Source: Candidatus Hydrogenedentota bacterium
GTDB lineage: Bacteria; Hydrogenedentota; Hydrogenedentia; Hydrogenedentales; JAGMZX01
NCBI GenBank assembly: GCA_029556545.1
Contig: JAKQEQ010000029.1
Coordinates: 79,084 to 143,083 of the forward strand
Direction of reading: 5' to 3'
Length of the DNA stretch: 64,000 nucleotides
The first letter of the stretch is position 1. Every line of letters begins with the position of its first letter. Position numbers and translations under genes: made by a program. Below, piece by piece: positions 37,733 through 45,597 of this stretch. Below the pieces are notes generated by a model. The model saw nothing but the letters and a program-made list of their open reading frames with translations. It did not search any database and was not told the DNA's origin.

Positions 37733-39352
37733 GTGAACGAATCGCGCGGGTCGGAGTACACGTGGGTCGAGGGTCTGGCCATCTGCCTGAGCATGATAGG
37801 CGTGCAACAGGCCACGCAGATCATCGCGCAATGGGGGCCGTTCTTCTATTCGCCCTCGGAGGACGTGGGCCGCACGGTCTATGTCACCACCATGATGGTG
37901 ACGGTCATCTTCGTGCTGGGCACGGTCTGGGACGCCATTACGGACCCGCTAATCGGGGCGTGGTCCGATCGGACGCGAACGCGGCCCGGCTGGGCGCGGA
38001 TCGTGCCGTTGCGCGGCCGGCGCCGCCCGTTTATCTTCTGGGGTTCGATATTCCTGACGTTCACGTCCATATTCTTCTGGTTTCCGCCGATTGCCGGCAC
38101 CTCACACGTGAATTTCGGCTACGGTGTGGCGTTGCTGTGCCTGCACTGGTTCGTTTTCACGATCACCGTCGTGCCGCTCACGTCGCTCGGCCCGGAGATC
38201 GCCCGCACGGAGCGGGCGCGGGTGAGCCTGGGCATCTGGACGGCCGTTGGGATGATCGTGGGGCTGGCGCTGGCCATCGTGCTGCCGGGGGTGTTGATCG
38301 CGAAGCTGGACCCGGCCCGCATCGAGGATAGGCTCATCGTCACGCTGCCGGAACAGGACGTTCTCGCCTTGGCCGCGCTGTCACCGGAGGCCACCGACCC
38401 GGCGCATATGACGCGGCGGGACGGCGCGATCACGTCGGTTATCACGGGGGAGTTGTTGGGGACCATCAACGGAGAGGACGCCGCGCTATTTCTGCGCGAG
38501 CGCATTCCCGAAGCACGTCGCGACCGCGTCTCCGTAGTTCTCGAAGAAGGCTCCTTTTCACCCACCGGCTACCGTCGCGTCGCCACGATGTTCGCGCTGA
38601 TTTCGCTTGTGCTCCTGCAACTTCCGGTATGGCTGGTCCGCGAGCGCTTTGACTCCGCGACCCGCGCGCACGCTGAGGTTCCCTGGCTGCAAGGCGTTCG
38701 CGAGGCCTTCGGCAATCGTCCCTTCGTCGTGTATTGCGTCGCGTTTTTTCTCTTCAACATCGGGCTGATCGCTGTTCAGAACGCGCTGCCATATTGGGCC
38801 GAACTCGGCCTCGGCGGTGACGAGAGCACGGTGACGGTCCTTATGATCCCGTTCGTCGTCACGTGCATCGTGTTCTACGTGGCCGTGCCGTCGCTGACGA
38901 AGCGGCTGCATACCAAGTGGATGACCTTCCTCTCGTTTCTCATCATCACGACCGGTTTGCCCTGGATGTATTTCATTCCGAGAATGGAAATCGCCGTCGA
39001 GACGAAGTTCATGCTCGGCGGCGCCCTGTTCGGGTACTGCGGCATTGGTCAGTCGATTATCTACGCCATGATGACTCCGATACTCGGCGAGATCATCGAC
39101 TACGACGAGTTGCGGAGCGGCCAGCGACGCGAGGCGCTCTATAACGGCCTGCACAGCTTCGTGACCAAGCTCGCGATTGCGTGCGCCATCGCCATCGCCA
39201 TGACCTCGATGCGGCTGTGGGGCAAGTCCGCTGAAGCGTACACGGGCGTCTTGCTCGTGGGCCCGATCGCGGCCTGCTTCGGGTTCCTGGGCATGATCGC
39301 GATCCTCTTCTACCCGGTGCTGTGCGTCACGCCCGATCGCGGAAACGCCTGA
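37733..39352 (+). CDS. GPH/MFS-type sugar:cation symporter
   Basis: A 539-residue transporter with about 12 membrane helices in the MelB/GPH style. The first cytoplasmic loop carries the family DAITDPLIGAWSDRTRTRPGWAR motif pattern and R-P-F-I-F, and the seventh loop TKRLHTKW. A large hydrophilic insertion (about residues 180-280, between helices 6 and 7) is rich in charged residues and unlike the typical compact loop. The GTG start at 37733 is preceded by GGAGGGG; the longer upstream reading frame lacks a start. Substrate is probably a glycoside or uronide; it could import the products of the extracellular enzymes encoded elsewhere in the window. Confidence 0.87.
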   Translation: MNESRGSEYTWVEGLAICLSMIGVQQATQIIAQWGPFFYSPSEDVGRTVYVTTMMVTVIFVLGTVWDAITDPLIGAWSDRTRTRPGWARIVPLRGRRRPFIFWGSIFLTFTSIFFWFPPIAGTSHVNFGYGVALLCLHWFVFTITVVPLTSLGPEIARTERARVSLGIWTAVGMIVGLALAIVLPGVLIAKLDPARIEDRLIVTLPEQDVLALAALSPEATDPAHMTRRDGAITSVITGELLGTINGEDAALFLRERIPEARRDRVSVVLEEGSFSPTGYRRVATMFALISLVLLQLPVWLVRERFDSATRAHAEVPWLQGVREAFGNRPFVVYCVAFFLFNIGLIAVQNALPYWAELGLGGDESTVTVLMIPFVVTCIVFYVAVPSLTKRLHTKWMTFLSFLIITTGLPWMYFIPRMEIAVETKFMLGGALFGYCGIGQSIIYAMMTPILGEIIDYDELRSGQRREALYNGLHSFVTKLAIACAIAIAMTSMRLWGKSAEAYTGVLLVGPIAACFGFLGMIAILFYPVLCVTPDRGNA

Positions 39353-39477
39353 CCGCGCCGCGCGAGGTTTTCATACCCCACGTGTTTGTGTCATGATCCT
39401 TGGAACACGGCGCGTTATAAGAGGAGCCCCCGCGCCACGTCGGGGCGCGCGCCAAGGAATACACTGGTCCGCACGCC

Positions 39478-40374
39478 ATGAGTTGCCCGCAAATCTTCGG
39501 AGCCTTGCACGCCTCGCGTGCGCGCCGATGCGTGTGCGCTGTCGGTGTGCTGTTCCTCGCGTCCTTTGGGGGCGCGCAGGAGCCGCCCGCCCGCGCCCCC
39601 GTGCCCTGGCTGGACTGGGTCGCCGAAGGCATGGCCTTTGCCCTGGCGGAAGCCGCGCCCACGGAGGAGGCTCTCGATGAGGCGCCGCCGCCCGCGGGCG
39701 ACGCGGCGACGGAACTGACCCGTATCCGCCACGAACTGCGCGAGGTCCGCTCGGAACTTCGGTATCTGCGCTCGACGCTCGATTACTACATCGAGGACGT
39801 CGTCTCGAAGCTTCAAGACGAGAACGCCCAGCTTCGCGCCGAGTTGCAGCGCATCTACGCCCTGCGCGGCGCGGCGCCGGATGCCGTGTTTCCCGCAGTG
39901 CCGCGGCCGAGCGACGATCTCGTGGCCGATGTGTTGAGCGAAACCATCGAGCGCATGCTGGATCGGCCCGGCTCGCGTCCCGAAACGGCGTCGCCGGACG
40001 AAACCGCCGCGCCGTCCGCCTCTTTTTCCTACACCGTGATCGCGGAGTGGGGGCGCGAGCCGGACGAAGACGCGGTTGCACGAGGGGAAGCCTCGTCACT
40101 GAAGGGCATGGTCTGTCTCGTACCGCGTCGCAGCCGCCGCGACGACGTGATCGCGCTCGGTCGCGAATTGCGGCGGCAATTCGACGGCTTTGACAACATC
40201 AACATCGAGGTTTTCGACGAGGAACACGCCGCGCGCACGTTCGCCGAGACCAGCGTATCGTCCGGCCCGGAGCACCGCGTGCTCAGCATATCGAAACACC
40301 GGGCGAGCGGCCGGGACACGATTGTGTATTTCGAGGACGGCGTCGCCAAGGAGATTCCCCTGGAAACCCCGTAA
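39478..40374 (+). CDS. Secreted coiled-coil protein of unknown function
   Basis: A 298-residue protein with a signal peptide (about residues 1-33; core VGVLFLASFGGA). A Pro/Ala/Glu-rich stretch follows, then a coiled coil at about 80-130 (TELTRIRHELREVRSELRYLRS...LQDENAQLRAELQRI), a disordered linker, and a small alpha/beta domain from about 180 (FSYTVIAEWGRE...). I recognise no family. It is the first of four plus-strand genes (zinc-ribbon proteins and a TPR protein), perhaps one envelope-assembly unit. The 125 bases before it hold nothing clear. Confidence 0.7.
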   Translation: MSCPQIFGALHASRARRCVCAVGVLFLASFGGAQEPPARAPVPWLDWVAEGMAFALAEAAPTEEALDEAPPPAGDAATELTRIRHELREVRSELRYLRSTLDYYIEDVVSKLQDENAQLRAELQRIYALRGAAPDAVFPAVPRPSDDLVADVLSETIERMLDRPGSRPETASPDETAAPSASFSYTVIAEWGREPDEDAVARGEASSLKGMVCLVPRRSRRDDVIALGRELRRQFDGFDNINIEVFDEEHAARTFAETSVSSGPEHRVLSISKHRASGRDTIVYFEDGVAKEIPLETP

Positions 40375-40482
40375 CGCTCGGAGCTGCCCCGAAGGCGGCA
40401 GTTTCCAATCCGCGCACGGGTGTGTATAATCGAGCCGGTGGTTTGGAGAGGGCGTTATGCCGCACCGGGAAAGCGAAGTTGC

Positions 40483-40656
40483 GTGTCCCCGACCGTCTAT
40501 CTCATTATCATGCTGAGCGTCATCCTGGGGATAACGGCGATAGCCGTCCCCTCACTGATGTGGAAGCGATGCCCAAGATGCGGGCGGCGCAACGCCCTCG
40601 AGGAAGCGACCTGTCGCGGGTGCGGCGCGGCGTTTCCCGATGACGAAGTCGAGTAG
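40483..40656 (+). CDS. Small membrane-anchored zinc-ribbon protein
   Basis: A 57-residue protein: an N-terminal membrane helix (VYLIIMLSVILGITAIAV) followed by a zinc ribbon with CPRCG and CRGCG spaced 14 residues apart and an acidic tail. A GTG start at 40483 is favoured because it begins the hydrophobic segment; the SD is weak. It is immediately followed by a larger zinc-ribbon/TPR gene, so the two ribbons may act in one complex. Confidence 0.6.
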   Translation: MSPTVYLIIMLSVILGITAIAVPSLMWKRCPRCGRRNALEEATCRGCGAAFPDDEVE

Positions 40657-40709
40657 GCGCGACACCGTCGCGATGACGGCGCCGAGGCCGTGAAAAGGGA
40701 GAGCGGCAC

Positions 40710-42281
40710 GTGGCAGCCATGATTAATTGCCCGTATTGCGGGAAACTTACCGACCCGAAGCTCGCGAACTGTCCTCATTGCGGCGGCCCTATGCACGCGA
40801 AGGCGCCGTCCGCGCCGCGCGGGGCCGGCGCGAAACCGCAGCAGCATTGTCCGAGCTGCGGGGCCGCTGTGCACGACGGCATGATTATTTGCGTTCAGTG
40901 CGGGACGAACCTGCTGACGGGGCACAAGATCGCGGAGGAACGGAAAGCCCCGCCCGTGCGTGAGCGCCGCCGCTGGCCGCTTTTCGTGGGCTTTGCGGTG
41001 GTGGTGGTGGCGTTGGGTGTGCTCGTGTCCCAACTCCCGGCGTTTCTCAAGGGTCCGGTGGACCGAGCGCGCGAACTCGTCCGGGAGGGGAAGGACATCG
41101 AGGCGACGAACGTCTTGCGTCAGCACCTCTCCGCGCACGCTGATGATCCAGCGGCCCAGTTCCTTTTCGGCCAGTTGCGTTGGAGTAAGCAAGATTACAC
41201 CGAGGCGGCTCAGGCCTTTCAGGAAGCCTTTCGCCTCGACCCGGCGAACGAGAATGCCGCTTGGGGCGCGTTGCTGGCCATGCAGCGCCAACAGGGCGCA
41301 GCCTCCCTGGATCGGCAGCGCGCGCTATTGCAGCAACTGGCGGAACGCGACCCTGAAAACGCTCAGGCCTGGTACGTGCTCGGCCTGGTCCGCGCCGAGG
41401 CCGGCGACCTCGAGGGCGAGTTGCAGGCCCTGCGCAAGGCTGTCGCCCTCAACCCCGTCGACGCGCGGGTGAAGTTCCAACTCGGCATCGCCCTCGCGCG
41501 GCGAGGCGAGTATGCCGCGGCCCGAGAGGCGCTCGACGGCGCGGCTGGACAGAAGACCGATACGGAAATGCAAATGGCACTGGCGGCCGTCGAGAGCCTG
41601 AGCGGCGCATCCGAGGAGGCCGCCGCACGCATGGCCGCGCTGGGCGGCGAGCTCGCCGATGACGCCGCGCGGGTCCGTGTTGCCTTGGGGCATATCGGCA
41701 GGGGCGAATTCGCCCAGGGCGAGGAAATCCTGGGGCCCCTGACGCAGGACGTGCGCCGGGAGAACGCGCTGGCGGCGTTCTACCACGCCGTGTGTTTGCA
41801 GGCGCGGGGACAGAAGATTGAAGCCGCCGCCAAGTATATGCGCGTCGTGGACCTGAATGTGCCCCAGGCCGCCGAGGCCGCGACGCTGGCCGCCGCGCTG
41901 TTCCTCGAACAGGAGGATATCACGCGGGCGCGCCAAGTGATGGATAGCGCCATGAGCTTGCAGCGCGTCGGTGCGGACCAACGGCGGATCACGGCCATGA
42001 TGTACACGGTGCAGGGCCGCATTTTCATGGCTGAAGGCCAGCCCGAAAGTGCGCTCGCCGCCTTTCAACGGGCCGCGGAGGCCGATCCGCAGTATCCCGG
42101 CGCGGCACTCGAAAACGGCCTCTACTATATTCAGACCGGTATGGTTTCCCAGGGATTGGCCGAGTTGCGGCGCTATCTCCAACTCGTTGGCGAACAGACG
42201 GACACGGAGGTTACCGAGATCGCGCTGCTCGTCGAGCAGTTGCAGGAATCCGAGCGCGTTACGGTTCCCCCCGGCTCGTGA
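40710..42281 (+). CDS. Zinc-ribbon and TPR-repeat membrane protein
   Basis: A 523-residue protein. Two N-terminal zinc ribbons are visible: CPYCG...CPHCGG and CPSCG...CVQCGT (residues about 6-66). A single membrane helix (FVGFAVVVVALGVLVS, about 90-107) then places roughly 400 residues of tetratricopeptide repeats outside (for example AAQAFQEAFRLDPANENAAW and ALAAFQRAAEADPQYPGAAL). The start is GTG at 40710 with GGGAG upstream. Layout suggests a membrane-anchored scaffold with a cytosolic metal-binding sensor and a periplasmic TPR arm. It is in line with the zinc-ribbon and TPR genes on either side. Confidence 0.82.
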   Translation: MAAMINCPYCGKLTDPKLANCPHCGGPMHAKAPSAPRGAGAKPQQHCPSCGAAVHDGMIICVQCGTNLLTGHKIAEERKAPPVRERRRWPLFVGFAVVVVALGVLVSQLPAFLKGPVDRARELVREGKDIEATNVLRQHLSAHADDPAAQFLFGQLRWSKQDYTEAAQAFQEAFRLDPANENAAWGALLAMQRQQGAASLDRQRALLQQLAERDPENAQAWYVLGLVRAEAGDLEGELQALRKAVALNPVDARVKFQLGIALARRGEYAAAREALDGAAGQKTDTEMQMALAAVESLSGASEEAAARMAALGGELADDAARVRVALGHIGRGEFAQGEEILGPLTQDVRRENALAAFYHAVCLQARGQKIEAAAKYMRVVDLNVPQAAEAATLAAALFLEQEDITRARQVMDSAMSLQRVGADQRRITAMMYTVQGRIFMAEGQPESALAAFQRAAEADPQYPGAALENGLYYIQTGMVSQGLAELRRYLQLVGEQTDTEVTEIALLVEQLQESERVTVPPGS

Positions 42282-42303
42282 AGAAACGACAAAGGAAGAA
42301 GCG

Positions 42304-43749
42304 ATGGCACGATACGTCAAGTTCGCGGTGATCGCCGTGCTGGCCGCGGCAACGGTGCGGCCAGCCGCCGCGTGGAGTCCGAGAACGCAGCTCAGTCTCG
42401 TGGATTTCGCGCTGAATCTGCTCTCGGAGCAACGGAACCTTCCGCTGAGAGAACGGCAACGCGAGATTCGCGAGGGCGCGATGATCAGTGAGGACCGCCT
42501 GCGCGAGGAATACCCCGACCTCGAGACGGAACCGGTACGCACCATCGAGTCGGAGATGTACCTGCTGCAGACGGCGGGCCGCAACGGATTCGACACGTAC
42601 TATGCGTATCGACTCGGCGTGATCGGCAAATTGGTCGCCTCGATTGCCACGCCGCTCCGCGAGGCGCCGCCCATGTTCCGCCAGCGCTATTATGCCGACG
42701 TCGAAGCGCATATCGATCGACTGGCGATAAAGACGGGCCGGCGCGTGCAGGTCGAGCCGCGCTCCTATTACACCGAACTGCTCATGCGCAGTTCCGCGCG
42801 AGACGAGATGATCCTCAAGGATTACCAGGAAGGCGTGGGTTTCGACGGCGTGGCCAAGACCGCCCTCCTCGGCGACACGGGCAGAACGGTGGATGCCATC
42901 GCCGATGCGTGGTTCACGCTCCTGACCGGCGGTAACGTGGTGGCGACGGTTTCGGACGAGCAGTTGCGGCGCTACGCTTTGGGCGCGTATGCATTCTACA
43001 TCCAGAGAGGCAACCTGGCCGAGATCGAAGCCGCTGCCGAACGCCTCGCCAAGCTGACGACGCCGACTCCGGATATGCAGGTGAAGATCGGCGACTACTT
43101 CTACGAAGCCGGCCTGCGGGAACGCGCCATGCGGGAGTACCGAGCCGTGCTTGCCGTGCAGCCGGACCGGCGCGAGGTGGTCCAGAAGATAGGCGCCTAC
43201 TACTTTGAGCAGGGCGAGAGCGCGCTCGAGGACGGCCAACTCGAAAAAGCGCTCGAGTCCTTCCGCACCGCCCTCGATGCCGATCCGCTGCATCCTCAGG
43301 CGGAAGGCAGACGCCTCGACACCGAGCGGCGCATTCAGGAACGGGACCGCCGCCGCGAGGAACAATTGAGCGCGCTCAACATGGCCGCCGGACTCGAGGC
43401 GCAGGCCGCGCAGCACGCCTTGGGCGGTTACTACGCCGCCGCCATCGCCCAGTTGCTCGAGGCCAATCGCGCGTACGAAGCCGTGACCTCCGAGTTCCCC
43501 GACGCCTACGCGAAAGCGAGTCGCGGATTGCGCGACAACGCGAACAAGATTCAGGAAATGCGGCAGGGGCTTATGGCGAACGCGCAGCAACTCAGCGGCG
43601 CCGGCTTCGCGCTGGATGCCCGGGCGCTCGCGGTCATGCGCGCGAGCGACCTCGATCAGCAGACTCTGCGGGGCCTCGCTGAAAAAGCCTTGCGGCAGGC
43701 CTTCATCGACGTCGAGGCGGAGAAAAGGCAGGCGCTGATCCCGCAGTGA
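42304..43749 (+). CDS. Periplasmic TPR protein
   Basis: A 481-residue exported protein. The start at 42304 (GGAAG upstream) gives a signal peptide with core FAVIAVLAAATV and AAA-W cleavage. The middle shows TPR-like helical repeats (YFYEAGLRERAMREYRAVLAVQPDRREV, ALEDGQLEKALESFRTALDADPLHPQA), and the C-terminal part is a long helical coil. The mature N-terminus (TQLSLVDFALNLLSEQRNLP) is not recognised. It follows the zinc-ribbon/TPR gene by 22 bases, so the two are probably co-transcribed and act together in the envelope. Confidence 0.78.
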   Translation: MARYVKFAVIAVLAAATVRPAAAWSPRTQLSLVDFALNLLSEQRNLPLRERQREIREGAMISEDRLREEYPDLETEPVRTIESEMYLLQTAGRNGFDTYYAYRLGVIGKLVASIATPLREAPPMFRQRYYADVEAHIDRLAIKTGRRVQVEPRSYYTELLMRSSARDEMILKDYQEGVGFDGVAKTALLGDTGRTVDAIADAWFTLLTGGNVVATVSDEQLRRYALGAYAFYIQRGNLAEIEAAAERLAKLTTPTPDMQVKIGDYFYEAGLRERAMREYRAVLAVQPDRREVVQKIGAYYFEQGESALEDGQLEKALESFRTALDADPLHPQAEGRRLDTERRIQERDRRREEQLSALNMAAGLEAQAAQHALGGYYAAAIAQLLEANRAYEAVTSEFPDAYAKASRGLRDNANKIQEMRQGLMANAQQLSGAGFALDARALAVMRASDLDQQTLRGLAEKALRQAFIDVEAEKRQALIPQ

Positions 43750-43758
43750 CGCCGCGCG

Positions 43759-43884
43759 CTACTTGGGCCGCGATCGCTTCTTCGTGAAGATTCGGTAGAA
43801 GCAGTACACATTGAGCAGGATGATCGCGCCCCACACCGCGAGCATGTACGCCCAGGACCATGCCGTCATGCCGTCGCTGCTCAT
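43759..43884 (-). CDS. Small subunit of an NSS-type amino-acid transporter (MetS-like)
   Basis: A 41-residue protein with one membrane helix (WAYMLAVWGAIILLNVYCFYRIF) and a basic C-terminal tail. Its ATG overlaps the stop of the NSS transporter gene (ATGA at 43881-43884). GGAGGAG lies 8-13 bases upstream. Size, position and topology match the MetS small subunit that stabilises MetP-type methionine/alanine carriers. Confidence 0.75.
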   Translation of the reverse strand: MSSDGMTAWSWAYMLAVWGAIILLNVYCFYRIFTKKRSRPK

Positions 43885-45455
43885 GGCGTCGTCTCCTCCT
43901 CGCGTTCCACCTCGTCGAAGAACCTCGGGTGGGTCTGCCAGGCGTACCACACGCCCCAGATAATGAACGCCGCCATCATGAGGATCATCACCCGCCCCAC
44001 CCAAAGGTAGGGCACGGCCTCGGGTTTCACCCCGGTCATCGTCAGCTTGTCGATCAGTCCGTCGTAGGCGAACCAGACGACCAGGCCGACGGCGAAAGTC
44101 GGCGTGACAAACTTCATGATGTAGTAGAAGATCCGCGGCACACGCAGGTCCGCGCCCAGGTGCATTTCCTCCCACCCCTTCTTCATGCCGAATATCCACG
44201 CGAACAGCACCGACTCGATGGCGACGAAGAGCACCAGGCCGAAGGTGCCCATCCAGTAGTCGATTTCGTCCAGGACGTTGTAGTGATTGAAAAGTATCAC
44301 CGGCTGCATCATCAGGAAGACGCCGAACCCGATCAGGATAACGCCGATACGGCGGTCAACGCGCAATTCGTCCTCGATGAACACGAGCAGCGGCGTAAAC
44401 ATGGCCATCGACGACGTTAGCCCGGCGAGAAAGAGCAGCACGAACCACAGCGTGCCGAAGAACTGGCCTCCGGGCATCTGCTGGAAGATGCAGGGGAGCG
44501 CGAAGAAGCCGATGGCGAAGGTGCCGTCGGTATTCACGATATCGCGCGCCTGCACGACGCCGAAGAACAGGACCGCCGCCGGAATTGCGATGGTGCCGCC
44601 GAGAATTACCTCGACGAACTCGTTCGTGCCGCCCGCGGCCAGGCTGCTCAGGGTGATGTCTTCCTTCTTCTTCAGATAGCTCGCGTAGGTGTGCACCATG
44701 CCCAGGCCGACCGACAGCGTGAAGAAAATCTGGCCCGTCGCCGCGATCCATACGTTCGGCTTCGCCAGCACGCCCCAATCCGTCACACGCCAGATTTGCG
44801 CCAGGCCCTGTCCAATCGTGCGGTCTTCCATCGGCGGTAGCGTAATCACCCGGACCGCGAGGATGGTCCCCAACACGAACAACAGCGGCATGCAGTACTT
44901 TGCGACCACCTCGATGCCGCGCGAAATCCCCCGCGCGAACACCACGATGTTGATGACGAACGTAATCAGGAAGAACGTGTAAGCCTGCGAACTGAACGAG
45001 ACCAGGTTCGCCCCCTTCGTGCCCGTATACGTCCCGAAAAGGGACTTCATCTCGTCGTAGCTTTCCTGGCCCCAATAGGTTCCCGTCAGCGTCTGCCACG
45101 CATAACCCAGCGCCCAGGACTCGATGTAGACGTAGTACACCCCAACCATCGCCGGCAGCAGCACGCCGAATATTCCAAGATATTTCGAGATCGGATGCCG
45201 CCACAGCCGGTGGAACATCCCCGGCGCGGTCCCGTGCCCGAAACCGCCCCCGTGGCGGCCGATGGTCCACTCCATCCACATCAGCGGGACGCCCAGCAGG
45301 ACCAGCGCCAGAAAATAGGGGATCATGAATGCGCCGCCGTATGGCATCGCCTGGCCCGGAAATCGCAGGAAATTTCCCAATCCGACGGCGTTTCCGGCCA
45401 TCGCCATGATCAGCCCGAACCGGGTCGCCCAACCGTCTTTGACCAACTTCGCCAT
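43881..45455 (-). CDS. Sodium-dependent amino-acid transporter (NSS/SNF family, MetP-like)
   Basis: A 524-residue transporter with the NSS signature GNAVGLGNFLRFPGQAMPYGGG in helix 1, which binds Na+ and substrate, and about 12 helices. Characteristic segments include SYLKKKEDITLSS, the NSS DEL(R/I)VDRR loop after helix 8 and AFIIWGVWYAWQTHPRF at the C-terminus. The start at 45455 opens the family N-terminus; an upstream Met at 45515 would add a non-family extension. The small subunit gene overlaps its stop. Methionine or other neutral amino acids are the expected cargo. Confidence 0.9.
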   Translation of the reverse strand: MAKLVKDGWATRFGLIMAMAGNAVGLGNFLRFPGQAMPYGGAFMIPYFLALVLLGVPLMWMEWTIGRHGGGFGHGTAPGMFHRLWRHPISKYLGIFGVLLPAMVGVYYVYIESWALGYAWQTLTGTYWGQESYDEMKSLFGTYTGTKGANLVSFSSQAYTFFLITFVINIVVFARGISRGIEVVAKYCMPLLFVLGTILAVRVITLPPMEDRTIGQGLAQIWRVTDWGVLAKPNVWIAATGQIFFTLSVGLGMVHTYASYLKKKEDITLSSLAAGGTNEFVEVILGGTIAIPAAVLFFGVVQARDIVNTDGTFAIGFFALPCIFQQMPGGQFFGTLWFVLLFLAGLTSSMAMFTPLLVFIEDELRVDRRIGVILIGFGVFLMMQPVILFNHYNVLDEIDYWMGTFGLVLFVAIESVLFAWIFGMKKGWEEMHLGADLRVPRIFYYIMKFVTPTFAVGLVVWFAYDGLIDKLTMTGVKPEAVPYLWVGRVMILMMAAFIIWGVWYAWQTHPRFFDEVEREEETTP

Positions 45456-45597
45456 GCCTTGAACCCCTTCCCGGACACGAGCGGCGATTATAGGGCCGCC
45501 GTGCCGCAACGTCAACAGCGTAATCCGCTCAGGGCATGACTCGTAGCGGGATTACGCCCCCGCATTCCGCGGTCTCCGCGGCTCGTTGCGAGCGCGC

